Assembly: GCA_040878345.1 (NCBI GenBank)
Contig: JBBDML010000029.1
Span: 1-13,194, forward strand
Source: ZC4RG35 sp040878345
Lineage (GTDB): Bacteria > Actinomycetota > Acidimicrobiia > Spongiisociales > ZC4RG35
DNA length: 13,194 bases
Direction of reading: 5' to 3'
Position 1 is the stretch's first letter. Each line of letters opens with the position of its first letter. The notes under the pieces are model-generated. The model saw only the letters and a program-made list of their open reading frames with translations. It made no database searches and had not been told where the DNA came from. The position numbers and the translations under genes were made by a program. This document shows positions 5,492 through 13,120 of the stretch, one piece after another.

Positions 5492-6168
5492 TTCTCAGCT
5501 CGTGCCGACTCCACATGGTCCCCTAGGCCATCGATGAGTCTGGCCAACCCGTATTCGAAGCTGTCCCCGTGGGCCATCTCGGCAAGCTCGTCGGCCAGGC
5601 TGTCGACTAGAGGGAACTGACGTGTCTTGGCGAAGTCGTGTAGACGGTTCACCACCATTCGATCGTTCTCCGCCTGGGCGTCGGGAGGGCCGGAGCGGGG
5701 AATCTCAAAGGCAACGAACCCCAGGACATAGGCAAAGAGCCCGGCATAGGCCCTGACCGCCTCTGGCCCGGTGAACCCTGCGCCCTGGAGATGGGAGAGC
5801 GTGGCCTCTATGGACCGTGTGATTCCTACGGACACGACCCTCCGCGTGGTCAACAGTAGAACGAGGGATGGGTGCTCGAGAAGGAGCTGCCGGAAGGCTG
5901 TCATGATCGCAGCAACTTGCTTCTTCCAGTCGCCCGACGTGATAAACGGGACCTCGAACCGATCCACTGCCCGATCGGCGATCTGGTCTAATAGGTCTTC
6001 TTTCGAGTCGAAGTACCTATAGAGGGTCATGGGGGCAACATCGAGAACAGCCCCAAGGCGACGTATGGTTAAGGCGTCAAGACCCTCGGTGTCGGCAATC
6101 CTGAGGGCGCTGTCCAACACATCGTCGGTAGAGACGACTGTCCGAACACTCAGTTCTCCAGCGGCCAA
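5488..6168 (-). CDS. TetR/AcrR-family transcriptional regulator
   Basis: 226 aa. The N-terminal helix-turn-helix is clear: DDVLDSALRIADTEGLDALTIRRLGAVLDVAPMTLYRYFDSKEDLLDQI (about 15-63), with the hallmark LYRYFDSKEDLL. The C-terminal ligand domain is all-helical, with LLLEHPSLVLLLTTRRVVSVG and AGLFAYVLGFVAFEI suggesting a TetR_C-type fold. The start is TTG at 6168-6166, supported by GAGGAGG six bases upstream and by the HTH beginning close behind; no ATG fits. It is translationally coupled to the oxidoreductase and divergent from the Liv cluster. The 29-nt palindrome in the intergenic region is the likely operator and would let it repress itself and the importer until a ligand binds. Repression is inferred from the family, not shown. 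Confidence 0.9.
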   Translation of the reverse strand: MAAGELSVRTVVSTDDVLDSALRIADTEGLDALTIRRLGAVLDVAPMTLYRYFDSKEDLLDQIADRAVDRFEVPFITSGDWKKQVAAIMTAFRQLLLEHPSLVLLLTTRRVVSVGITRSIEATLSHLQGAGFTGPEAVRAYAGLFAYVLGFVAFEIPRSGPPDAQAENDRMVVNRLHDFAKTRQFPLVDSLADELAEMAHGDSFEYGLARLIDGLGDHVESARAEK

Positions 6169-6199
6169 TCCGATCCTCCTCTTTTCTCCCCGGAACCGC

Positions 6200-6229
6200 T
6201 TGACAGACCCGCCAGCATAAGCTTACGTG
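6200..6229 (+). promoter_or_regulatory. Candidate promoter of the Liv operon
   Basis: A perfect -35 TTGACA (6200-6205) is followed at 17-18 bases by TTACGT or TACGTG (about 6223-6229), a weak -10. That -10 sits on the left end of the composite palindrome, so a bound regulator would block it. The -35 is good and the -10 uncertain. On the opposite strand TATGCT (6219-6214) could be the -10 of the TetR gene. Confidence 0.35.
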
Positions 6230-6253
6230 CTCCGTACAGCGTACGACACACGT
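6225..6253. promoter_or_regulatory. 29-nt composite palindrome, probable TetR operator
   Basis: The pattern is ACGTG-3-CGTAC-3-GTACG-3-CACGT, in which both the inner and outer 5-bp arms are exact reverse complements around one centre. It lies in the 179-bp divergent region between the TetR start (6168) and the Liv binding-protein start (6348), overlapping the likely promoter elements. Nested symmetric half-sites of this length suit a TetR dimer, or two dimers. The symmetry is seen directly; the binding partner is inferred. Confidence 0.6.
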
Positions 6254-6347
6254 GTACATAGTCCTAAGCGCAAGGTCTTTGGCGGTTACACGGCCTCCGG
6301 GGCGACCGCTGCCGATTGGGTATTGAATCCATGCAGGGAGGAAGGTC

Positions 6348-7601
6348 ATGAGACGTCATCGATGGTTGTTGTCATTGTGTTTGGTGCTGTCACTCTGGGT
6401 AGCCGCGTGCGGGGACGGAACCGGATCGAGCACTACTGCAGACTCGGACACCACTGCCCCGGGCTCCGACTCAACCGCTGCACCAGGGACCACGGAGCCG
6501 CTCGTGATCGGGATCGCTGCAGGGTTCACAGGGATTCTCGAGTCGTTCGACAACCCGGCCTCCAATGGCGTCGAGCTCGCTGTGGCTGAGATCAACGAAG
6601 CCGGCGGCGTCTTGGGACGCCAGATCGAGCTGGTCACGGCAGACACCCAGTCGGACGTGAACCAAGGCTCGAGGGCGGGCCAGGAGGTGATCCAGGCAGG
6701 AGCCGAGATCATGTTCGTTACCCCCGACTTCAACTTCGGCGGCGGGGCGGCACGGGAGGCTCAGGCCGCAGGGATGGTCGCTATTTCAATGGGAGCGGGT
6801 TCACCGCGTTTCGGAGTCGAGGGTATCGGAGACCTCGCCTTCACCATGGGGATCTCTGGAGTCACCGACGGAGCAGTCTCGGCAGAATGGGGCTACGAGG
6901 ACAAGGGCTTTCGTACCGCCTATCTCCTCCTCGACGACGTCACCGACTACGACAAGGATCAGTGCCGCGGCTTCGAGACCAGATGGCTCGAGCTCGGAGG
7001 CGAGATCCTCGGGACCGATGTGTTCAAGAACAGTGACACTTCGATCGCCCCACAGGTGACCAGAATCAACAACCTGGCAACTCAGCCGGACATCATTTCG
7101 CTGTGCTCGTTCCCACCGGGTGGCGCCGTGGCCGTTAAGCAGCTCAGGGATGCCGGGATCACTTCGGCCATCGTCAGCAATGGAGCCATGGACGGGGACT
7201 TCTGGTTCAAGGACACGATCCCCGACCTGAGTGACTTCTACTTCCTGTCGTCGGCTTCGATCTGGGGCAATGACCCCAGCGATGATGTCAACGCGTTCAC
7301 TACCGCATATACCGAGGCCAATGGCAATCCCCCGGAAAACATCTTTGCGTTCTTTGGATATGCCGGCATGAAAGCGATCGCCATCGCCGTCGAGAGAGCG
7401 GGCGGCACCGATGGAGCCGCCGTCGCCGCGGAGTTGGAGGCCTTCACACAAGAGCCGGTCGCGGGAATCCTGGTGACCTTCACCGACGATCTCCACATCG
7501 ACATCGCACGTGAGGAGCGGATTGTCAGCGTCATGAACGGTGTCCATGCGGTTGACGCCGTCAGGGCGGTGGAGAGTTCGCCTCCACTGTTCGAGGAGTA
7601 A
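6348..7601 (+). CDS. livK: Liv-type (HAAT) ABC transporter substrate-binding lipoprotein
   Basis: 417 aa. A signal peptide with Arg/His-rich start and hydrophobic core ends in the lipobox VAAC (Cys21), then a Ser/Thr/Gly/Asp linker runs to about residue 50. The type-1 periplasmic-binding fold follows: LVIGIAAGFTGILESFDNPASNGVELAVAEINEAGGVLGRQIELVTADTQSD, in pieces typical of LivK-like receptors (Peripla_BP_6), and later the FFGYAGMKAIAIAVERAGGTDGAAVAAELE helix region. GGAGG lies seven bases before the ATG. It heads a plus-strand operon with both Liv permeases and both ATPases. Relatives bind branched-chain amino acids, amides, urea or aromatic compounds, so the gene name reflects family, not substrate. 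The next permease gene is 115 bases away, behind a strong hairpin. Confidence 0.9.
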   Translation: MRRHRWLLSLCLVLSLWVAACGDGTGSSTTADSDTTAPGSDSTAAPGTTEPLVIGIAAGFTGILESFDNPASNGVELAVAEINEAGGVLGRQIELVTADTQSDVNQGSRAGQEVIQAGAEIMFVTPDFNFGGGAAREAQAAGMVAISMGAGSPRFGVEGIGDLAFTMGISGVTDGAVSAEWGYEDKGFRTAYLLLDDVTDYDKDQCRGFETRWLELGGEILGTDVFKNSDTSIAPQVTRINNLATQPDIISLCSFPPGGAVAVKQLRDAGITSAIVSNGAMDGDFWFKDTIPDLSDFYFLSSASIWGNDPSDDVNAFTTAYTEANGNPPENIFAFFGYAGMKAIAIAVERAGGTDGAAVAAELEAFTQEPVAGILVTFTDDLHIDIAREERIVSVMNGVHAVDAVRAVESSPPLFEE

Positions 7602-7617
7602 CAGTCCGGACGTCTAC

Positions 7618-7659
7618 AGGACCCGGTGCGGAGTGCCCCCTACGCCCGCACCGGGTCCT
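7618..7659 (+). terminator. 14-bp perfect hairpin between the binding-protein and permease genes
   Basis: AGGACCCGGTGCGG and CCGCACCGGGTCCT are exact reverse complements with a 14-base loop, 16 bases after the livK stop. There is no following T-tract. In binding-protein-first operons such stems usually protect the upstream mRNA or partly stop transcription, so that the receptor is made in excess of the membrane subunits. The stem is certain; its role here is inferred from position. Confidence 0.65.
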
Positions 7660-7682
7660 CAGCAACTGGAAGGATCGGAAGG

Positions 7683-7724
7683 ATGTCACGATCCGATTGT
7701 CCGATGACGCCTGAGAATGCGTGA
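7683..7724 (+). CDS. Possible 13-aa coupling ORF before livH
   Basis: ATG at 7683 opens MSRSDCPMTPENA and closes with a TGA lying inside the first codons of livH. A GGAAGG sits about nine bases upstream. livH itself has no strong ribosome-binding site, so ribosomes ending this mini-ORF could restart at the livH ATG. It may equally be chance. Confidence 0.2.
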   Translation: MSRSDCPMTPENA

Positions 7725-8595
7725 GGTCCTGCAGGTCACGATCGATGCCTTGAGCATTGGCAGCATGTTCGCCCTGTTCTCACTTGGCATCGCCCTGGTG
7801 TTCGGAATCATGGGGCTCATCAACTTCGCCCACGGTGAACTGATCATGGCCGGTGGTTTCGTCCTCCTCATCACCATTGGGATAGCAACGCCCGTCCGGG
7901 TGCTAGCCGTTTTGGTCGTTACCGTGGTTCTCGCCCTGATCATGGAACGGGCCGCCTTTCGGCCCGTCAGGGGGGCGCCAGCCGACACACTCCTAGTCAC
8001 CTCATTCGCAGTCTCCATCTTCCTCCAGAGCCTTGCCATCCTTATCTTCGGCTCCCTCCCCACCAGCGTTGGGATCTTCCTCAATCTTTCGGCGCCGGTG
8101 AGCATCTTCGGCTATCAGGTAAGGGGGCTCGACCTCCTCACCATCTCGGTCACCGCGGTTCTCTTGGTCGGGCTAGTCCTGTTTCTCAAGAGGACCAGCG
8201 CCGGAATCCAAATGCGGGCTGCAGCCGAGAACTTCACAATGGCCCGGCTGCTTGGCGTCAAGGCAAACAGAGTGGTTGCGCTGGCGTTTGCCATGAGCGG
8301 GTTTCTGGCCGGTGTGGCCGCGATCATGTTCGTCGCCCAAACCGGGCTCATAAGCCCCACCGCCGGTCTCAGCCCCGTGCTGGCAGCCTTCGTGGCGACG
8401 ATCATCGGTGGCCTCGGAACCCTGACCGGGGCTGTCCTCGGCGGATACGCCCTTGGGGCGATCACGGTCCTACTCCAGGTCACACTTCCTGAGGACCTGA
8501 GACCTTTCAGGGATGCCTTTGTCTTCTTCGCCCTTGTGATCATTCTCCTCGTGCGACCCCAGGGCCTATTGGGACGCAGGGAGCAGAGGGTATGA
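7717..8595 (+). CDS. livH: Liv-type ABC transporter permease LivH
   Basis: 292 aa integral membrane protein that pairs with LivM to form the translocation channel. The family signature GLINFAHGELIMAGGF is at about 33-48. Several TM segments follow, then the cytoplasmic coupling region MRAAAENFTMARLLGVKANRV with FAMSGFLAGVAAIMF, the C-terminal ATIIGGLGTLTGAVLGGYALG block, and the ending VFFALVIILLVRPQGLLGR typical of LivH. The ATG at 7717 begins just before the first TM segment, as usual for the family, but lacks a clear Shine-Dalgarno; a 13-codon ORF ending across this start may supply coupling. The stop overlaps livM (ATGA). Confidence 0.92.
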   Translation: MREVLQVTIDALSIGSMFALFSLGIALVFGIMGLINFAHGELIMAGGFVLLITIGIATPVRVLAVLVVTVVLALIMERAAFRPVRGAPADTLLVTSFAVSIFLQSLAILIFGSLPTSVGIFLNLSAPVSIFGYQVRGLDLLTISVTAVLLVGLVLFLKRTSAGIQMRAAAENFTMARLLGVKANRVVALAFAMSGFLAGVAAIMFVAQTGLISPTAGLSPVLAAFVATIIGGLGTLTGAVLGGYALGAITVLLQVTLPEDLRPFRDAFVFFALVIILLVRPQGLLGRREQRV

Positions 8596-9629
8596 GCAGG
8601 TCGACGCCACCGAGCCTCCTCCCCAATCGTCTCGGCAACCTGGCGCTGCTGATACTCATCGCGGCCCTCATCACCCTCCCAGGCGTGTTCGGGTCTCCCG
8701 TACTGAAGATCATCATTACGACGATGCTGATAAATCTGATCCTGGTCGTCGCCCTCCAAGTGTTCGTAGGCAACTCCGGTGTTTTCTCCTTCGGCCATGT
8801 CGCCTTCATGGCCATGGGCGCCTACACCGTGGGGATCGCACGGATACCAGCCAACGTCAAGGCGGCCCTGTTCCCCCGCATGCCGGAGCTCCAGCTCGAC
8901 CCGGTGACCGCGATTGTCGCCGGTGGACTCGTGGCGGGGTTGGTCGCCCTGATCATCGGCCCGGCATTGATGCGACTGACAGGCCTCGTTGCGGGGCTCG
9001 CGACCTTCGCCCTCCTCAACATCGTCTACATCGTTTCGGCCAACTGGCACTCGATAACTGGAGGGTCTACCGGGCTCAACGGAGTTCCACAGACCACCAC
9101 TCCGATCGTCGCCCTTGCCTGGACCGCAGTTGCAATAGTCATCGCGTGGTTGTTCCGCCATACCAGCACAGCACTCCAGCTACGCGCCACCCGCGAAGAC
9201 GAGGTCGCCGCCAGGTCTCTGGGCATCGGTGTGATGAGACAGCGAACTGCGGCTTTCGTTATCAGTGCTTTCATCGCCGGGATCGCCGGCGGGTTGTACG
9301 CCCAATTCTTCGGCACCTTCAACTCAGAGGCCTTCTTCCTCAAAACCACTTTCGCCATCGTCGCCATGCTCGTGATCGGTGGTGCACGCTCACTGACAGG
9401 AGCGGTGATCGGGACCCTGTTCGTGACCCTGATCTCCGAGGTGCTGCGCCGGGTGGAATCGGGCGTTGAGGTCGGTTCCTGGTCTCTGTCTTTCCGCCCT
9501 GGTCTCCAGCAGCTGGGAGTGGCCGTCGCCATGCTCGCGGTGCTCCTCTTTTTTCCTTCGGGACTCACTAAGGGTCGAGAGTGGTCGCTCCTTGCCTTGC
9601 GTCGAACCCAAGCTGAGGAGGCGTCGTGA
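8592..9629 (+). CDS. livM: Liv-type ABC transporter permease LivM
   Basis: 345 aa, partner permease of LivH. The LivM hallmark GNSGVFSFGHVAFMAMGAYTV lies at about 60-80. The coupling region REDEVAARSLGIGVMRQRTAAFVISAFIAGIAGGLYA and the VIGGARSLTGAVIGTLFV block follow, with a hydrophobic end LLFFPSGLTKGR. An insertion-like stretch (ARIPANVKAALFPRMPELQLDPVTA, near 83-107) separates TM segments. The ATG overlaps the livH stop by four bases and the TGA overlaps the GTG of livG, so it is in the middle of a tightly coupled string. Membrane location and role are secure from family; transported compound unknown. Confidence 0.92.
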   Translation: MSRSTPPSLLPNRLGNLALLILIAALITLPGVFGSPVLKIIITTMLINLILVVALQVFVGNSGVFSFGHVAFMAMGAYTVGIARIPANVKAALFPRMPELQLDPVTAIVAGGLVAGLVALIIGPALMRLTGLVAGLATFALLNIVYIVSANWHSITGGSTGLNGVPQTTTPIVALAWTAVAIVIAWLFRHTSTALQLRATREDEVAARSLGIGVMRQRTAAFVISAFIAGIAGGLYAQFFGTFNSEAFFLKTTFAIVAMLVIGGARSLTGAVIGTLFVTLISEVLRRVESGVEVGSWSLSFRPGLQQLGVAVAMLAVLLFFPSGLTKGREWSLLALRRTQAEEAS

Positions 9630-10366
9630 CGGCCTCCGTCACTCAACTTCGAGGCACCGACCTACGAGTCCACTTCGACGGGGTCAAGGCGGTGGATGGG
9701 GTGGACTTCAACCTCTCACGTGGTGAGGTCCTCGGTCTCATCGGCCCTAACGGTGCCGGCAAGACCACCCTTCTAAATGCCCTCACTGGCTATGAGCGCC
9801 CCACCACCGGGACGGTTCACCTGGACTCGTCAGACGTCACCCGACTCCCCGCCCACCTTCGAGCCAGGGCAGGAATCGTCCGCAGTTTCCAGAGTGTCAG
9901 GGTGTTCGAGAAGCTTACGGCCCTGGAGAACGTTCAGATCGGGGCGCTGGGTGGCAACCTGTCGAACCGGGATTCACTCCAACTCGCCTGGGAGCTGTTG
10001 GACAACGCCGGCATGGGCTCGCGGGTTCTGAACCCGGCTAGCTCCTTCCCCCACGGTGAGGAAAGGATGCTCGGCATCCTGCGCGCTTTGGCAATGAAGC
10101 CCAAATTCCTCTTGTTGGATGAACCCGCTGCGGGGCTCAACGAGGTCGAGTCGATAGCCCTTGCCCAGTTCCTTGCCGCCCTCCCGGGCCGTTACGACCT
10201 GGGACTGCTCATCGTCGAGCACGACATGCGAGTGATCATGTCCGCCTGCCAACGGATCCATGTCATCGACTATGGCAAAACGATCGCGGTGGGTACACCC
10301 GCCGAGGTTCAGAAGGACCCCGCCGTCCAGGCCGCGTACCTGGGTACGAGTAGGGGGACGGCCTGA
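9626..10366 (+). CDS. livG: Liv-type ABC transporter ATP-binding protein LivG, with unusual signature motif
   Basis: 246 aa cytoplasmic ATPase, starting at GTG 9626 overlapping the livM stop (GTGA). Walker A is GPNGAGKTT (40-48), the Q-loop glutamine is 89 in VRSFQSVRVFEKLTALENV, Walker B is FLLLDEPAAGL (161-171) and the H-loop is VEHDMRVIM with His199. These match LivG. Odd: the ABC signature, normally LSYGxQR or LSGGQ, reads FPHGEERMLGILRAL (about 141-155). Only the central Gly-Glu is kept, and the usual IARAL is ILRAL. The protein is also slightly short and lacks part of the spacer before the signature. It may still work in a heterodimer with LivF, whose signature is canonical. Confidence 0.9.
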   Translation: MTASVTQLRGTDLRVHFDGVKAVDGVDFNLSRGEVLGLIGPNGAGKTTLLNALTGYERPTTGTVHLDSSDVTRLPAHLRARAGIVRSFQSVRVFEKLTALENVQIGALGGNLSNRDSLQLAWELLDNAGMGSRVLNPASSFPHGEERMLGILRALAMKPKFLLLDEPAAGLNEVESIALAQFLAALPGRYDLGLLIVEHDMRVIMSACQRIHVIDYGKTIAVGTPAEVQKDPAVQAAYLGTSRGTA

Positions 10367-11112
10367 TGCTTCGTGTGTCTGACCTCACCATTCAATACGG
10401 GAGGATCCCGGCGGTACGGGATCTCGACCTCGAAGTCGCCCAAGGCGAAATCGTCGGATTGATCGGCCCAAATGGTTCCGGCAAGACCTCCACCCTTAAC
10501 GCCATCGCAGGGGTGGGGGGAAAGGCTCGAGGATCGATCACATTCCACGGGGCTGAGATCCTTGGGATGACACCGGAGCGGATCGTCGCACAGGGAATCG
10601 CGCTCGTACCGGAAGGCCGCCAGATCTTCGGGACGCTTACCGTGGCCGAGAACCTCGAACTCGGGCTGACCACCAGGAAGGGTGACCCGGGAGTCGAAGG
10701 CGACCTGACAGGGATACTGCAGCGGTTCCCGATCCTTGATCGTTACTACCGACACTCGGCGGGCAGCCTCTCCGGTGGCGAGCAACAACAGCTGGCAATC
10801 GCACGCGCCATCCTTACCAGGCCACGACTCCTGTTGCTCGATGAGCCTTCACTTGGTTTGGCGCCTCAGTTGATTGATCTGGTTTTCGAGATCATCCCCG
10901 GTCTCAGGGATGAGGGAATGACCATCCTCCTCGTGGAGCAGAACGCCTCCCGGACGATCGAGATTTCCGATCGGATCTACATCATGCGATCCGGAGAGTT
11001 CGTGTTCGCCGGCTCGAGCGCAGAGGCCGCGAGCAGAACCGAGATCTCAGCCGACTACCTCGGGATCTCGGCTGTTGGCGCCCCGGACACATCAAGTGGA
11101 GCTAGCAATTGA
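10366..11112 (+). CDS. livF: Liv-type ABC transporter ATP-binding protein LivF
   Basis: 248 aa partner ATPase of LivG. Walker A is GPNGSGKTS (34-42), the Q-loop region VPEGRQIFGTLTVAENL is at about 81-97, the canonical signature LSGGEQQQLAIARA is at 135-148, and Walker B is LLLLDEPSLGLAP (155-167). LLVEQNASRTIEI follows, with Gln in place of the H-loop His, which is normal for LivF. The start ATG shares one base with the livG stop (TGATG). The ADP-release D-loop SLGL is standard. It is the last transporter gene; 52 bases separate it from the hydrolase gene, with an 11-nt palindrome TGATCAGATCA over the stop codon. Confidence 0.93.
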   Translation: MLRVSDLTIQYGRIPAVRDLDLEVAQGEIVGLIGPNGSGKTSTLNAIAGVGGKARGSITFHGAEILGMTPERIVAQGIALVPEGRQIFGTLTVAENLELGLTTRKGDPGVEGDLTGILQRFPILDRYYRHSAGSLSGGEQQQLAIARAILTRPRLLLLDEPSLGLAPQLIDLVFEIIPGLRDEGMTILLVEQNASRTIEISDRIYIMRSGEFVFAGSSAEAASRTEISADYLGISAVGAPDTSSGASN

Positions 11113-11164
11113 TCAGATCAGAAAACCGAGACATGACAGCACACGATCGAAAGGAGAAGCACCA

Positions 11165-12055
11165 ATGAGCATCGTCAAAATAGGGGTCTGCCAACTCGAG
11201 TCAAAGGTCGGCGAAGAAGGTTACGACCCTCGACCCGACAACCTCGACCGAGCGATGGCGGCCATCGCCGAGGCCACCGACAAAGGCGCCCAACTGTTGG
11301 TTTTCGGCGAGATCTTTCTCAATGGTTATGAGTCACAAGAATTCACACCCGACTACGCGGTAGCCGAGGATGCCGAGGACCCATTCGTCAAGCCATTGGT
11401 CAACGAGGCCAATAAACGAGACATCACCATTCTGATGGGTGCAACCACCCACAAGGGGACCTTCCCCGGCGACGTCTACAACAGCGTCCTGGTCATCGGC
11501 CCCGGCGAGCTGATCGGCACCTATTCCAAGACCCATGTCGCTGCCTTCGTATTCGAAGGAAGCCGCAGGGCGGGCGAGAAACTGTGGTGGAGCCCGGGTC
11601 AATCAATTGACGTGTGGGACACACCAGTGGGACGTATCGGGGTCGAGATCTGCTACGACATCTGGTTCCCAGAAGTGGCTCGGACACTGACCCTCAAGGG
11701 TGCGGAACTGGTGGTCAATGTCTCTGCCGCGGTTTGCGGCTTCGAAGAGGCTTGGGACCACATCCTCTACACGCGGTCCCTGGAGAACACCGTGCCATAT
11801 CTCCACGTATCCGTGGTGGGGAAGCAGAAAGAGTTCGAGCTCTTTGGCGGATCCCGTCTATTCAGCGCCGGTGGCTTGGTAAAGGCCGAAGCGCCACGCA
11901 ACGAAGAGGCGGTGATGGTGATGGAGTGGGACAAGGCCGACACCCGAAAAGTCCGGGGGACGCTTCATCCCTTCTACAACCGCAACCCCCGTCTCTACGG
12001 CGAAATCACCAAGCAGCACCCGGACCGGCTAGCCCAGGCCATGGGCATCGAATAG
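11165..12055 (+). CDS. Carbon-nitrogen hydrolase (nitrilase superfamily amidase/carbamoylase)
   Basis: 296 aa cytoplasmic enzyme that would cleave a C-N bond (amide, N-carbamoyl or nitrile). The catalytic triad is visible: Glu49 in VFGEIFLNGY, Lys122 in GTYSKTHV and Cys163 in GVEICYDIWFPE. The order and spacing fit amidase and N-carbamoyl amino-acid hydrolase branches. The DIWFPE motif after the nucleophile resembles these rather than true nitrilases, but substrate is not certain. The ATG at 11165 is preferred because AAAGGAG precedes it by about nine bases and MSIVKIGVCQLE is the family's first strand; a longer frame from 11075 runs inside livF and lacks homology. Its place directly after the transporter suggests that it acts on the imported compound. 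Confidence 0.9.
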   Translation: MSIVKIGVCQLESKVGEEGYDPRPDNLDRAMAAIAEATDKGAQLLVFGEIFLNGYESQEFTPDYAVAEDAEDPFVKPLVNEANKRDITILMGATTHKGTFPGDVYNSVLVIGPGELIGTYSKTHVAAFVFEGSRRAGEKLWWSPGQSIDVWDTPVGRIGVEICYDIWFPEVARTLTLKGAELVVNVSAAVCGFEEAWDHILYTRSLENTVPYLHVSVVGKQKEFELFGGSRLFSAGGLVKAEAPRNEEAVMVMEWDKADTRKVRGTLHPFYNRNPRLYGEITKQHPDRLAQAMGIE

Positions 12056-12097
12056 CCGTCGGTAGCGAACCGATCCGTCGTCACAGGAGGAGAGCAC

Positions 12098-13120
12098 ATG
12101 TCAGTGGTTATTGGTGAGTACATAGATCGTCTGGCAACGATCGAGATGCGTCCGGGAAAGGGGAACCTCCCTCGGGGAGTGATCCATCTTCTCTATGACG
12201 CCGCCCGCGAAAAGTTCGGCCGACCGTTGAGTCTTGGGATCGCAGAGGCGCTGGTCGAGCGAGTGGGAAAGGACGACACCGTATTCATCCTCACCGGTGC
12301 CGGGGGGCCTCCCGTCCTCCCCAAAGCAGAGGTGGATGGGATTCCAGGTGCGGTGGCAATCGCCCGAGCGATCCACTTCGGCATAGGTGCCAGGGTGGCC
12401 ATACTCACCGAAGAGCGGGCGAAGGATCCGGTGAGAGCGGCGGTATGGGGAGCGGGTCTCAACTTCCGGGAGATGAATGATCCTGAGGTGGACAACTGCG
12501 TCCTCTACATCCCCACCGAGATCGGTCACGACGAGTCCAAGACTCAGGCCGCTGACCTACTGGACCGGCTGTCCCCGTCAGCGGTGATCGGTATCGAGAA
12601 GCTCTCCCCCAACGACAAGGGTGTGATCCACGGTGCCACCGGCCTCAACTACGACGATGTCCATTCCAAGCCTCAATACATCTTCGAAATGGCTCAGGAC
12701 CGGGGGATCCTCACCTGTGGGATCGGCGACGGTGGGAATGAGGTGGGATACGGGGTGATCATCGACACGGTTAAGGAGGTCATGCCCGCGGGTGCAGTTT
12801 GCGAGTGTGACTGCCGTGGCGGCTCTGCGGCCTCAGTGAAGACCGACCAGTTCATGGTGGCCGCCATATCCGACTGGGGGGGTTACGCCGTGGCGGCGAT
12901 GCTTGCCGCACTGACAAACAGCCACGAAATGCTCCTCACTGACGACGATGTGGAGAGGATTTTGTTGGCAACTGTGAACGCAGGAGCCTTCGACGGCGCC
13001 ACGGCCCGGCCGACTCTGTCCGACGACGGGGTCGACCTGGATGCCCAACGGGCTTACGTGACGATGTTGCGAAGGCTGGTTCTCATCTTCAAGTCCGACC
13101 TGGCGTCTCCGGGGCATTGA
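12098..13120 (+). CDS. GLUCM/DUF4392-family protein (D-glutamate cyclase C-terminal-domain-like)
   Basis: 340 aa. Three blocks place it in the family formerly called DUF4392, related to the C-terminal domain of mammalian D-glutamate cyclase, which turns D-glutamate into 5-oxo-D-proline. They are FILTGAGGPP with AEVDGIPGAVAIARAI (63-92), AVIGIEKLSPNDKGVIHGATG (162-182) and CGIGDGGNEVGYGVI (207-221); IGDGGNE is the most telling. There is no second domain, so it is a stand-alone version. Strong ribosome-binding site AGGAGG lies nine bases before the ATG, 42 bases after the hydrolase gene, suggesting the same operon. Cyclase activity is not proven for bacterial stand-alone members. A role on a glutamate- or pyroglutamate-like product is inferred from family and neighbours. 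Confidence 0.82.
   Translation: MSVVIGEYIDRLATIEMRPGKGNLPRGVIHLLYDAAREKFGRPLSLGIAEALVERVGKDDTVFILTGAGGPPVLPKAEVDGIPGAVAIARAIHFGIGARVAILTEERAKDPVRAAVWGAGLNFREMNDPEVDNCVLYIPTEIGHDESKTQAADLLDRLSPSAVIGIEKLSPNDKGVIHGATGLNYDDVHSKPQYIFEMAQDRGILTCGIGDGGNEVGYGVIIDTVKEVMPAGAVCECDCRGGSAASVKTDQFMVAAISDWGGYAVAAMLAALTNSHEMLLTDDDVERILLATVNAGAFDGATARPTLSDDGVDLDAQRAYVTMLRRLVLIFKSDLASPGH

Noticed and set aside
8115..9161. Long minus-strand open frame (348 codons) antisense to livH/livM.
   Set aside because: The product is low-complexity and lacks any domain, while the plus strand carries clear LivH and LivM signatures with coupled starts.
11075..11164. Upstream extension of the C-N hydrolase into livF.
   Set aside because: It overlaps the livF coding end, adds non-homologous residues and ignores the good ribosome-binding site before the ATG at 11165.
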